A stretch of DNA of 51,257 nucleotides from DAHUYF01 sp035553515 (lineage in GTDB: Bacteria > Pseudomonadota > Alphaproteobacteria > ATCC43930 > CGMCC-115725): the NCBI GenBank assembly GCA_035553515.1, contig DATNDG010000146.1, positions 1-51,257 of the forward strand, given 5' to 3'. Below, in pieces: positions 27,757 to 35,996 of this stretch. Numbering within the stretch: the stretch's first letter is position 1; every line of letters begins with the position of its first letter. Made by a program: the position numbers and the translations under genes. Under the pieces are notes generated by a model. That model had not been told where the DNA came from. It searched no databases and saw only the letters and a list, made by a program, of their open reading frames with translations.

Positions 27757-28228
27757 CGACAACGCCCTCGAGGCGCGCCGCCCAGCCCGCACCGGCGCTG
27801 AGATGCGCTGTGCGGGTAGTGGGCGCCGCGCCTTCGGCCAAAGCGAGCAGCAGGCGCTCCGCCGGCAGAAGTGCCCCCAGACGCTCCGGCCATTCGATCA
27901 AGCTTACCCCCTCGCTCCACGCTTCCTCGACGCCGAGCTCCCACGCCTCGTCCGGCGCGCTCAGGCGATAGAGATCGAAATGCCAGACCGGCGGGCGGGC
28001 GGCGAAGGAATAGATTTCGACCAGGGTGAAGGTGGGACTCGGCACTTCCGCTTCGCCGCCGCCATAGGCACGGATGAAGGCGCGGGCGAAGCTCGTCTTG
28101 CCGCTGCCGAGCGGGCCGGAAAGCCCGATCACGTCGCCGCGGCGCGCACGGTCCGCCAGCCGTGCGGCGAGGCCGGCGGTGGCCGCCTCATCCGGCAATT
28201 CGACGACCCAGGCGCGCGCTTCACTCAC
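27749..28228 (-). CDS. tsaE: tRNA threonylcarbamoyladenosine biosynthesis ATPase TsaE
   Basis: 159 residues from a GTG at 28228 with AAGGGG upstream; longer frames add unlikely Arg-rich sequence. P-loop LSGPLGSGKTSFARAFIRAY and the family motif SPTFTLVEIYSF, followed by HFDLYRL, are clear. It works with TsaD/TsaB to place t6A at position 37 of ANN-decoding tRNAs. Confidence 0.94.
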   Translation of the reverse strand: MSEARAWVVELPDEAATAGLAARLADRARRGDVIGLSGPLGSGKTSFARAFIRAYGGGEAEVPSPTFTLVEIYSFAARPPVWHFDLYRLSAPDEAWELGVEEAWSEGVSLIEWPERLGALLPAERLLLALAEGAAPTTRTAHLSAGAGWAARLEGVVGG

Positions 28229-28280
28229 GGCGCCCCTTGTATCCGCCCGGCCGCGTCGCCGCAATGGCCGCGGCGCCGCG

Positions 28281-29270
28281 TCAGACCGTCTCGACCCTTC
28301 CGCTTTGTGCCGAGCGGAAAACCGCCTCGAGCGCGGCAATATTGGCGATCATCTCGGATTGCGGCACCGGATAGGGAGCACGGCCCTCGGCGGCATCGGC
28401 GAAGGCCTCCAGATTGCCGCGGACGGCGAAGGCGGCGGGATAATCGCGGCTCTCGGGTTTGCCGCCGCGTCGGCAGCGCGTCAGTACCCAGCCTTCCGGC
28501 GCCTCCGGATGCGCCTTGTCGCGCACTTCGACCCAGCCCTGATTGCCGTAAAGCGCGAACCGCCCGGCGAAGGGCGTCGCCAGCATGGCCGAGAGCAGCA
28601 GATTGGCGCCGCTCTTGAAATTGACCAGGACGCCCAGCGTATCGCCATTGGCAAGCTCGCTGCCGAGTCGGCGCGCGCTGGCGAAGACGCGCTCGGCCGG
28701 ACCGAGCAATCCCACCGCAAGGTCGAGCTGATGAATGCCGGTGGCGGTCATCGGCCCGGCTGGCGCCTCGCGCTCGCTCAGGCGCCAATTGGCCGGCGGC
28801 AGGCTCAGAAATTTGTCCTGGCTGAAGGAGGCCTCGATCTGCAGCAAGGTGCCAAGCTCGCCTGACTTGGCGATCCGCGCCACCTCGATCATCGGCGGTT
28901 CGAAGCGGCGCTCATGGCCGACGGCGAGCACCACGCCAGCCTCGTTGCAGCGCCGGACGGACGCCTCGACATCGGCGCGCGAGAGCGCCAGCGGCTTTTC
29001 GCAGAAGACGTGCTTGCCCGCAGCGGCAGCGCGAGCGATCTGCTCGGTGTGGAGCGTGTGCGGCGTGCATAGCACCACGCCTTTCACTGCGGGATCGGCG
29101 AGCGCCTCGGCAAAGTCGGTGCCCGCGGCGATGCCGCGCGCCGCCGCCCATTGCGCCGCCTTGGCATCGGCGTCGACGGCGCGGCGGACGTGCAGCTTGG
29201 TGCTTTCCTGCAAAGTGGCGGTGATGATCTTCCCCCACCAGCCCAGACCGACCACGGCGACGTCGAGCAT
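28281..29270 (-). CDS. Gfo/Idh/MocA family oxidoreductase
   Basis: 329 residues from the ATG at 29270 with a strong GGGAGGAAAG ribosome site. The N-terminal Rossmann fold is VAVVGLGWWGKI, the EKP motif is VFCEKPLALSRADV, and the C-terminal catalytic/dimer domain includes GIHQLDLAVGLLG. It should oxidise a sugar, cyclitol or related substrate with NAD(P); the substrate is unknown. It lies in the accessory block between tsaE and divL, divergent from the FNR gene. Confidence 0.88.
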   Translation of the reverse strand: MLDVAVVGLGWWGKIITATLQESTKLHVRRAVDADAKAAQWAAARGIAAGTDFAEALADPAVKGVVLCTPHTLHTEQIARAAAAGKHVFCEKPLALSRADVEASVRRCNEAGVVLAVGHERRFEPPMIEVARIAKSGELGTLLQIEASFSQDKFLSLPPANWRLSEREAPAGPMTATGIHQLDLAVGLLGPAERVFASARRLGSELANGDTLGVLVNFKSGANLLLSAMLATPFAGRFALYGNQGWVEVRDKAHPEAPEGWVLTRCRRGGKPESRDYPAAFAVRGNLEAFADAAEGRAPYPVPQSEMIANIAALEAVFRSAQSGRVETV

Positions 29271-29335
29271 CTTTCCTCCCGGGAAACAGATGAGCCTCTC
29301 CGCTTGCGAGGGCGGAGGAGGGACTTGTAGCCGGG

Positions 29336-29350
29336 GCAAATCGCATTTGC
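29336..29350. promoter_or_regulatory. Possible operator palindrome in divergent gap
   Basis: GCAAAT-CGC-ATTTGC, a perfect six-base inverted repeat around three bases. It is centred in the 132-base gap between the divergent oxidoreductase and FNR genes, and stands out as AT-rich in GC-rich DNA. A regulator is not identified. Confidence 0.35.
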
Positions 29351-29402
29351 ACCCCGCGCTATCCGCCGCCATGGTAGCAGCAGCGGCAGCGAGGGAGCGG
29401 AA

Positions 29403-30422
29403 ATGGCAGGCGAGGTGCAGCGGGGGGATGTGGCGATCATCGGCGCCGGGCCGGTGGGACTTTTCGCCGTCTTCGAATGCGGCATGCTGAAGCTCGGCTG
29501 TCACGTGATAGACGCGCTTGACCTGCTGGGCGGGCAGTGTGCGGCGCTCTACCCGGAGAAGCCGATCTACGACATTCCCGGCCACCCCGTCATCGAAGCC
29601 GCGGCGCTGATCGACCGTCTCGCCGAACAGGCGGCACCGTTCCATCCGCATTATCACCTGGCGCAGCAGGTGGAGCGGCTCGCACCGCTGTCTCAGGGTG
29701 GATTCCGGCTCGAGACCTCGTTGGGCACGGCCATTGAGGCGCGGGCGGTGATCATCGCCGCCGGCGTCGGCGCCTTCGGACCGAACCGGCCGCCGCTCCC
29801 CGACATCGAGGCCTATGAGGGCAAGAGCGTCTTCTACCTCGTGCGGCGGCGCGAGGATTTCCGCGGCAAGCGTGTCGTCATCGCCGGCGGCGGCGACAGC
29901 GCGGTCGACTGGGCCATTTCACTCGCCGAAGTCGCCCAATCTGTGATGGTGGTGCATCGGCGACCAAAATTCCGCGCCGCGCCGGAATCGGCGGCGCGGC
30001 TCGACCGGCTCGCCGCCGAGGGCAAGGTAGAGCTGGTGATCCCCTATCAGCTCGCGGCGATCGAGGGCGATAGCGGCCAGATCGCCGCAGTGATCGTCGC
30101 CGATCTCGACGGCAAGACGCGGCGGCTCGCGGCCGACGCCCTGCTGCCCTTCTTCGGGCTTTCGATGAATCTGGGGCCGATCGCCGAATGGGGCTTGGCA
30201 CTCGAGCGCAACCATATCGCAGTCGACCCCGCCACATGCCGCACCTCCGCGCCCGGTATCTTCGCCATCGGCGACATCGCCGCATATCCAGGCAAGCTCA
30301 AGCTCATCCTCTCGGGCTTTGCCGAAGCAGCAATGGCGGCGCAGGCGATCTTCCCTCTGGTTCATCCCGGCGAGGCCCTCCATTTCGAATACTCGACGAC
30401 AAAGGGCGTGCCCGGGCGGTAG
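29403..30422 (+). CDS. Ferredoxin--NADP reductase, thioredoxin-reductase type
   Basis: 339 residues. FAD-binding VAIIGAGPVGLFAVFECGML near the N terminus and NADP-binding VVIAGGGDSAVDWAISLAE in the middle, then FAIGDIAAYPGKLKLILSGF for FAD. It lacks the CxxC of true thioredoxin reductases, which places it in the TrxR-like FNR group. It moves electrons between NADPH and ferredoxin or flavodoxin. GGGAG precedes the ATG. Confidence 0.88.
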   Translation: MAGEVQRGDVAIIGAGPVGLFAVFECGMLKLGCHVIDALDLLGGQCAALYPEKPIYDIPGHPVIEAAALIDRLAEQAAPFHPHYHLAQQVERLAPLSQGGFRLETSLGTAIEARAVIIAAGVGAFGPNRPPLPDIEAYEGKSVFYLVRRREDFRGKRVVIAGGGDSAVDWAISLAEVAQSVMVVHRRPKFRAAPESAARLDRLAAEGKVELVIPYQLAAIEGDSGQIAAVIVADLDGKTRRLAADALLPFFGLSMNLGPIAEWGLALERNHIAVDPATCRTSAPGIFAIGDIAAYPGKLKLILSGFAEAAMAAQAIFPLVHPGEALHFEYSTTKGVPGR

Positions 30423-30498
30423 CCGGAGGTCATGGATGTATCAAGCCTAGGGGATCGACGTGATCCGCTCTCTCGACGCATCTTAGGGGGAGGTTGCG

Positions 30499-30885
30499 AT
30501 GACACCGGACCTGATGCTGCTGCTGTGGACCGTCGCGTTGACCTTCGTGCAGCTCGTCGTCGTCGTGATCTCCGCCAACAGCCAGCTGCGCCTCGTCGAG
30601 CTTGTCGGCAATCGCGATCCGGCGCCGGTATTCGCCGGCTGGGCCGGACGAGCGCAGCGCGCCCATCGCAACATGCTGGAGAGCTTGCCGCTCTTCATCG
30701 CGCTGGTGCTGATGGCCAAGATCTCCGGACGGGAGAACGCGATGACCTTGCTCGGCGCCGAGCTCTTCTTCTGGGCGAGGCTCGCCTATTTCCTCATTTA
30801 TCTCGCCGGCATCCCCTGGCTGCGCACGCTCGCCTGGGTGATCTCGCTGGCCGGGCTCGTCGTCATCTTCGCGCAGCTCATCTAG
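30499..30885 (+). CDS. MAPEG family membrane protein
   Basis: 128 residues with four predicted transmembrane helices. The family loop NRDPAPVFAGWAGRAQRAHRNMLESL corresponds to the glutathione/eicosanoid-enzyme MAPEG signature. Bacterial members are poorly characterised; some have glutathione transferase activity. Strong GGGGGAGG ribosome site. Its 3' end overlaps the end of the broken regulator by eight bases. Confidence 0.9.
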   Translation: MTPDLMLLLWTVALTFVQLVVVVISANSQLRLVELVGNRDPAPVFAGWAGRAQRAHRNMLESLPLFIALVLMAKISGRENAMTLLGAELFFWARLAYFLIYLAGIPWLRTLAWVISLAGLVVIFAQLI

Positions 30886-31674
30886 CCGTAAGACGGCGCA
30901 GCCGCTCGGCTGTTTCGGCATCCGCCGGGAAAAACGATTCGAGGGCGAGTTCGGAGACGCTGACATCGAGCGGCGTGCCGAAGACGGTGACTGTGCCGAG
31001 CAGGGTGAGTTTGCCCGCCGGGCTCGCCAGCTCCAGCGGCACCACCGGAGCGACGACGTGCCGCGGCACGTCCTTCGCCGCCGCCGCGCGCGGCGCCGGA
31101 TAGGCCGCAAGCTCGTCATGCAGGGCTGCCAGGACGGGATCGGCTGTGAGCTCGACCTGCCGTTCGAGCCGCGCCAGGAGATGCCCGCGCCATGCGGCGA
31201 GGTTGATGATGCGAGGAGCGAGCCCGTCGGCATGCAGGCTGAGCCGCAGCACGTTCACCGGCGGCGCCAACAGCGCCTGCGCGACGCCATCGAGCAACGG
31301 CGATCGACCGCGAGCGCGGGATAGGGCTCGTGACCGGCGAGAAGCCGATCGACGGCGCGGCGCACCGCGTCAAGCGCCGAGTCGCCCAGCGGCCGGTCAC
31401 GGAACACGGGCGCGTACCCCGCGACGACCAACAACCGATTGCGCTCGCGCAGCGGCACGTCGAGGCGGTCGGCGAGGTGGATCACCATGTCGCGGCTCGG
31501 CAGCGAGCGGCCGGTTTCTAGAAAGCTCAAATGGCGCGTCGAGATATCGGCTTCGAGCGCGAGGTCGAGCTGGATCAAACGGCGGCGTTGGCGCCACTCG
31601 CGCAGGAGGTCACCCACCGGTCGGTCCGAGCCCGAGCATGGGGCAACCCTACTCCCGCGCAGCGGTGCTTCCAA
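30878..31674 (-). pseudogene. Frameshifted XRE/MmyB-like transcriptional regulator
   Basis: Two overlapping frames together make one regulator. The first (31674 to about 31270) has the XRE helix-turn-helix (WRQRRRLIQLDLALEADIST, then SFLETGRSLPSRDMV) and runs to GHEPYPALAVDR. The second frame resumes at PLLDGVAQALLAPPVNVLRL and continues through the ligand-binding domain to 30878. In intact relatives a segment of about a dozen residues (HW-LVAAN-like) lies between these points. A short out-of-frame deletion near 31290 therefore disrupted the gene. The likely start is a GTG at 31617 or the ATG at 31674. It is divergent from the truncated SnoaL-like gene, its expected partner. Confidence 0.8.
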
Positions 31675-31780
31675 TTACCCCAGACGTAATGGACCGCCGG
31701 CCTTGACGCGACCGAAGATCGCCTGCACGGGCCGACACGGCGACCCTTGCCATCGATGCCCGGCAGCAACGGAGGATCAG

Positions 31781-32101
31781 ATGAGCACAGTCACCGATTT
31801 GATCGACCGCTATATCGAGATGTGGAACGAGACCGACGGCGTGCGACGGCGCGAGCTGGTCGCGCACGTCTGGACCGAGGGCGCCCGATATCTCGATCCT
31901 GTTCTCGAGGGCAAAGGCCGCAGCGGCATCGAGGCAATGATCCGCGGCGTGCAGGAGCGCTTCCCCGGCCATCGGTTCCGCCGCACCAGCGCGGTGGACT
32001 CACATCACGATGTGAGCCGCCGGCTCAATCCCCGGCCGAGCGTTGTTGCGCGGGCTCGGCCGGGGCCGAGGCAACGGGAGCGGCGCTCAGATAGCAGGTG
32101 A
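31781..32101 (+). pseudogene. Truncated SnoaL-like/NTF2-fold protein
   Basis: Starts well: GGAGG then ATG, and MSTVTDLIDRYIEMWNETDG through ERFPGHRFRRTSAVDSHHD matches the N-terminal half of the SnoaL-like family found beside XRE/MmyB regulators. After residue 76 or so (position about 32010) the expected continuation of the fold is missing. The frame runs into low-complexity Arg-rich sequence antisense to the end of the divL-like gene. It is probably a remnant, with the 3' half deleted. Confidence 0.7.
31999..32016. other. Short palindrome at the truncation point
   Basis: CTCACATC-AC-GATGTGAG, an eight-base perfect inverted repeat with two central bases. It sits exactly where similarity of the SnoaL-like gene ends and nine bases beyond the stop of the divL-like gene. 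It may be a transcript-end hairpin or a deletion scar. Confidence 0.35.
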
Positions 32102-34463
32102 CGGTGGTGCCGCTGCCGGGCCGCGAATCCATCTCGACCGCACCGCCATGCAGCTCGATGAAGCTCTTGACCAGCGACAAACCGAGGCCCGGTCCGGACT
32201 GTCGCGCATTGGGGCTGCCGCGCTCGAATTTCTCGAAGATGCGCGCTTGGTCCTCGCGCGGGACGCCGACCCCGGTGTCGGCAACGATAAGCGCGATGCG
32301 ATCGGCGGTGCGGCGCGCGGCAAGAGTCACGGTACCGCCGGACGGCGTGAATTTCAACGCGTTGGAGATGAGGTTGAAGAGCGCCTGCTTCAGCCGGCGC
32401 TCGTCGGCGACGAGCGTGCCGATATCGGTCGGGCAATCGAATTCGAGCTTCAGGTTCTGCTTGCGCGCGCGCTCGCGACTCAGCGAGAGCACGCTCGACA
32501 TCAGTGTGTGGATGTCGACTTCCTGCGTCTCGAGCGTCATGTAGCCGGCCTCGATCGTGGCGAGATCGAGGATGTCGTTGATGAGCGAGAGCAGGCGGTG
32601 CGAGCTGTCGAGGATGCCGCGGCTGTAGTCGAGCTGGCGCGGGCTGAGCTCGCCGAAATACTGGTTGGTGAGGATCTCGGCGAAGCCGATGATGGCGTTC
32701 AACGGAGTGCGCAGCTCGTAGGAGACATTGGCGATGAATTCGCTCTTCAGTCGCCCGGCGGTCTCCAGCGCCTCGTTGCGCTCGCGCAGCGCATGCTCGA
32801 CGCGCGTCGAATCAGTGACATCGAGATAGCTCAGCAGCACGTTGCCGTCGGGAAGCGGTACGGTCACCGCCTGCAGTATCGAACCGTCGCGCCGCGCGAG
32901 CCGCGTGCTCTCTGCCATATGCGCGGTGAGCCGCGCGATGATGCGCCGTTTCATCGCCGGCCAATCGCCGCCGTCGTCGAAGAAGGCGCGTTGCTTCTCG
33001 ATGATGTCGCTGACATGCGGCTCACCCTGCAGGTCGGTGGGGGCGAGCTGCCACATCTGAGCATAGGCGGGATTGGACAGCTTGAGCCTGCCATCGCTGC
33101 CGAACACGGCTACCGCTTCATAAAGGTTGTCGAGCGTCTCGCGCTGCACCTCGATCATCGTGTTGTAGGAGCGCTCGAGGGCGAGCTTGTCGGTGACCTC
33201 CTCGTAGACGAAGGTGAGGCCGCCGAAAGGATGCGGCGAGACGACAAGGCGGAGCGTGCGCTCGTCGGGCAGGTGCAGCAACTCTTCCTGCGGCTCGATC
33301 AGCGAGGTGAACATGGCGAGCTGCTGGCGCTTGAATGCGCGGAAATCGGCATGTTCGGGGATGCGGCGCCGCTCGCGCAGCCGCTCGAGCACTTCGTCCA
33401 AAGTTGGATCGGTGTCGAGCCACTCGGTCTCGAGCCGCCACAGAGCTGCAAACGAGCTGTTGTAGAAGTTGAGGCGCGTGTCCGGTCCATAGATGGCGAT
33501 GGCCACCGCGACGTTCTCGAGCACGTCGGCGTGCGCGGCGATATGGCGCGCGAGCTCGGCCTGGATGTTCTCGAGATTGGTGAAGTCTTGAGCATAGCCC
33601 ACGAGATCGCCGGTGCCGTCGAGCGGAGCCTCGGTGAACTCCATCAGCCGGCGCGAGCCGCCGACGACGATGTGATGGCTTTCCGATTGCGGCACCGCCG
33701 AACTGCGCGCGCGCGCCGCCAGCGCGCGACCGTTCTCGCCGATGGCGCCGGCAGCGATCTCGCGGCCCTCGGCGAGCACCTTATCCGGCGACGCGTCGAT
33801 CGCGGCGGCATAGGCGCGGTTGCAGTCGCGCAACCTGAGATCGGCGTCGCGCCGCCACATCGGCAGCGGCAGCGCATCGAGGATGGCGCGCAACCGATCG
33901 CAGTGCTGCACGAGCGATGCGCGCTCGGCGGCGGCAGCAATGCGCCCCGGCTGGTCGAGGAAGGCGACCACGGCCGAGCGGCCGACGCGGCGGCCCACCG
34001 CCTCGAGCGCATGCTCGCCGAAGCGCAAGCTCTGCTCGAACGGCGTGCCGTCGACGCGCAGCCGCTGGAGCGCCTGTTCGAAGCCCGGCCTCTCGCCAGG
34101 CTCGAGCCGCGCAATGAGATCGGCGAGAGACGGCGATACCAGGCCATTGAGCGGCGGGAGCGAGCCCGCGAGCAGCGCCTCCCCCGCCGCCCCGTCGTTC
34201 CAGCGGCAGAGCGCCAGCGGCAGGGAGCCGAGCGCGTCCTCTGTTTCGCGCAACGCACCGGCGAGGCGGTCGCGCTCCGCGGCGAGCGAGGCGACACGAC
34301 GCCGCGCGCGCGCAAGCAGCACGCCAGCGATCAGCAGGGCGATGAGCAGGGCGGCGGCGACAGCGAAGACCGTCGCGGGCTCCGCACCCGCCGCGCTGGC
34401 ATAGGAGGCCGCCGGTGACAGGGACGCCGCCCCGGCGAGGCCTAGCCAAGCCATCAGCGGCAC
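32025..34463 (-). CDS. divL: DivL-like PAS sensor kinase with tyrosine in the phospho-acceptor site
   Basis: 812 residues: an N-terminal signal/membrane segment (about 1-50), a coiled coil, several PAS-like domains (about 80-540), a dimerisation domain and a histidine-kinase ATPase domain. The H-box reads IANVSYELRTPLNAIIGFAE, with Y582 where kinases have histidine; this is the hallmark of Caulobacter DivL. The ATPase motifs are intact (NLISNALKFTP, VADTGVGVP, FEKF, GPGLGLSLV). DivL controls CckA and thus CtrA through DivK binding. It lies just downstream of ahcY. Confidence 0.85.
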   Translation of the reverse strand: MPLMAWLGLAGAASLSPAASYASAAGAEPATVFAVAAALLIALLIAGVLLARARRRVASLAAERDRLAGALRETEDALGSLPLALCRWNDGAAGEALLAGSLPPLNGLVSPSLADLIARLEPGERPGFEQALQRLRVDGTPFEQSLRFGEHALEAVGRRVGRSAVVAFLDQPGRIAAAAERASLVQHCDRLRAILDALPLPMWRRDADLRLRDCNRAYAAAIDASPDKVLAEGREIAAGAIGENGRALAARARSSAVPQSESHHIVVGGSRRLMEFTEAPLDGTGDLVGYAQDFTNLENIQAELARHIAAHADVLENVAVAIAIYGPDTRLNFYNSSFAALWRLETEWLDTDPTLDEVLERLRERRRIPEHADFRAFKRQQLAMFTSLIEPQEELLHLPDERTLRLVVSPHPFGGLTFVYEEVTDKLALERSYNTMIEVQRETLDNLYEAVAVFGSDGRLKLSNPAYAQMWQLAPTDLQGEPHVSDIIEKQRAFFDDGGDWPAMKRRIIARLTAHMAESTRLARRDGSILQAVTVPLPDGNVLLSYLDVTDSTRVEHALRERNEALETAGRLKSEFIANVSYELRTPLNAIIGFAEILTNQYFGELSPRQLDYSRGILDSSHRLLSLINDILDLATIEAGYMTLETQEVDIHTLMSSVLSLSRERARKQNLKLEFDCPTDIGTLVADERRLKQALFNLISNALKFTPSGGTVTLAARRTADRIALIVADTGVGVPREDQARIFEKFERGSPNARQSGPGLGLSLVKSFIELHGGAVEMDSRPGSGTTVTCYLSAAPVASAPAEPAQQRSAGD

Positions 34464-34500
34464 CGCTTAACCTCTTGTACTATCAAACGCTTCCCCACCG

Positions 34501-34524
34501 CGGCAGCCGCGAGCAGGGCTGCCG
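34501..34524 (-). terminator. Hairpin between ahcY and divL
   Basis: CGGCAGCC (34501-34508) and GGCTGCCG (34517-34524), an eight-base perfect stem with an eight-base loop. No T run follows in the direction of transcription, so attenuation or RNA processing is as likely as termination. Confidence 0.35.
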
Positions 34525-34557
34525 CGCGCCGATTATGCCGCGGACCGGAAGATTTCG

Positions 34558-34577
34558 CAGGCGAAAAATATCGCCTG
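34558..34577 (-). terminator. Hairpin directly after ahcY
   Basis: CAGGCGA and TCGCCTG form a seven-base stem around a six-base AT loop, starting one base beyond the ahcY stop. On the minus strand it is followed by CGAAATCTT, a weak U-rich tail. Confidence 0.45.
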
Positions 34578-34578
34578 T

Positions 34579-35871
34579 TCAATAACGATAATGCTCGGGC
34601 TTGTAGGGACCGCCGGTCTCGGCGCCGATATAGGCCGCCTGCTGCGGCGTCAACTTTGTCAGCTGCACGCCGAGCTTCCCGAGATGGAGCGCCGCAACCT
34701 TCTCGTCGAGATGCTTCGGCAGCACATAGACCTTGTTGTCGTACTTGCCGCGGTTGGTGAAGAGTTCGACCTGCGCCAACACCTGGTTGGTGAAGGACGC
34801 GCTCATGACGAAGCTCGGATGGCCGGTGGCGCAGCCAAGATTGACCAACCGTCCCTTGGCGAGGACGATCAGGCGCTTGCCGTCCGGGAAAACGACCTCG
34901 TCGACCTGCGGCTTCACCTCTTCCCACTTGTAGTTGCGCAGCGCGGCGATCTGGATCTCGCTGTCGAAATGGCCGATGTTGCAGACGATGGCGCGATCCT
35001 TCATCTGCCGCATGTGATCAAGGGTGACGACGTCGATGTTTCCGGTCGCGGTGACGAAGATGTCCCCTTGCGCCGCCGCCTGCTCCATCGTCACCACCTG
35101 GTAGCCTTCCATCGCCGCCTGCAGCGCGCAGATCGGATCGATCTCGGTGACCATGACGCGCGCGCCCTGGCCGCGGAGGCTCGCGGCCGAGCCCTTGCCG
35201 ACATCGCCGAATCCGGCAACGACAGCAATCTTGCCGGCGAGCATCACGTCGGTGGCGCGCTTGATGCCGTCAACGAGGCTTTCACGAACACCGTAGAGAT
35301 TGTCGAATTTGGACTTGGTGACGCTGTCGTTGACGTTGATCGCCGGCACCTTGAGCTTGCCGGCCTTCATCATCTCGTAGAGCCGGTGCACGCCCGTCGT
35401 CGTCTCCTCGGAGATTCCACGCACCTCCTTGAGCAGATCCGGGTACTTGTCGTGCAGGACCTTGGTGGCATCGCCGCCGTCGTCGAGCACCATGTTGGGC
35501 GTCCACCCGTCGGGGCCGCGCAGTGTCTGCTCGATGCACCACTCGTACTCCTCTTCGGTCTCGCCCTTCCAGGCGAAGACCGGAACGCCGCGCGCAGCCA
35601 CAGCCGCCGCCGCGTGATCCTGGGTCGAGAAAATATTGCATGAGCTCCAGCGCACGCTCGCGCCGAGCTCGATCAGCGTCTCGATCAGCACCGCCGTCTG
35701 AATCGTCATGTGCAAGCAGCCAGTGATGCGAGCACCCTTCAATGGCTTCTTGGCTCCGAACTCGCGGCGCAGCGCCATCAGGCCCGGCATTTCCGTCTCG
35801 GCGATGGCGATCTCGCGGCGGCCCCAATCGGCGAGCGAGATATCGGCGACCTTATAGTCGGCAGCAGCCAT
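34579..35871 (-). CDS. ahcY: Adenosylhomocysteinase
   Basis: 430 residues from the ATG at 35871 (MAAADYKVADISLADWGRRE) with GAGGAG upstream; an ATG two codons earlier is close to the same site. It hydrolyses S-adenosylhomocysteine and relieves product inhibition of methyltransferases. NAD-binding GFGDVGKGSAASLRGQG and SCNIFSTQDHAAAA are intact, and the C terminus ends PEHYRY as in the family. A plausible promoter is present. Confidence 0.97.
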   Translation of the reverse strand: MAAADYKVADISLADWGRREIAIAETEMPGLMALRREFGAKKPLKGARITGCLHMTIQTAVLIETLIELGASVRWSSCNIFSTQDHAAAAVAARGVPVFAWKGETEEEYEWCIEQTLRGPDGWTPNMVLDDGGDATKVLHDKYPDLLKEVRGISEETTTGVHRLYEMMKAGKLKVPAINVNDSVTKSKFDNLYGVRESLVDGIKRATDVMLAGKIAVVAGFGDVGKGSAASLRGQGARVMVTEIDPICALQAAMEGYQVVTMEQAAAQGDIFVTATGNIDVVTLDHMRQMKDRAIVCNIGHFDSEIQIAALRNYKWEEVKPQVDEVVFPDGKRLIVLAKGRLVNLGCATGHPSFVMSASFTNQVLAQVELFTNRGKYDNKVYVLPKHLDEKVAALHLGKLGVQLTKLTPQQAAYIGAETGGPYKPEHYRY

Positions 35872-35910
35872 CCTCATGCTCCTCGGAAATCCCTGCAAAA
35901 CGGTGCGCGC

Positions 35911-35939
35911 ATATAGCAAATGCGCCGCAGAGGCGGCAA
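35911..35939 (-). promoter_or_regulatory. Sigma-70-like promoter for ahcY
   Basis: Minus strand TTGCCG (35939-35934), 17 bases, CTATAT (35916-35911). The transcript leader would be about 35 bases. I looked for an SAH riboswitch here and did not see one. Confidence 0.5.
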
Positions 35940-35965
35940 GGGCGAGCCCGGGCCGTCGATCGTCA

Positions 35966-35981
35966 GTTCTCAGCCGTCAGC
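35966..35981 (-). repeat. Copy of the GCTGACGGCYGARAGC intergenic repeat
   Basis: The minus strand reads GCTGACGGCTGAGAAC, one base off the copies at 11.7 and 47.3 kb. It lies between ahcY and the EI gene. Confidence 0.5.
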
Positions 35982-35996
35982 CGAACAACCGACCAG

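Noticed and set aside
35872..35996. SAH or SAM riboswitch before ahcY
   Set aside because: The predicted leader is only about 35 bases and I could not fit the conserved core of either class.
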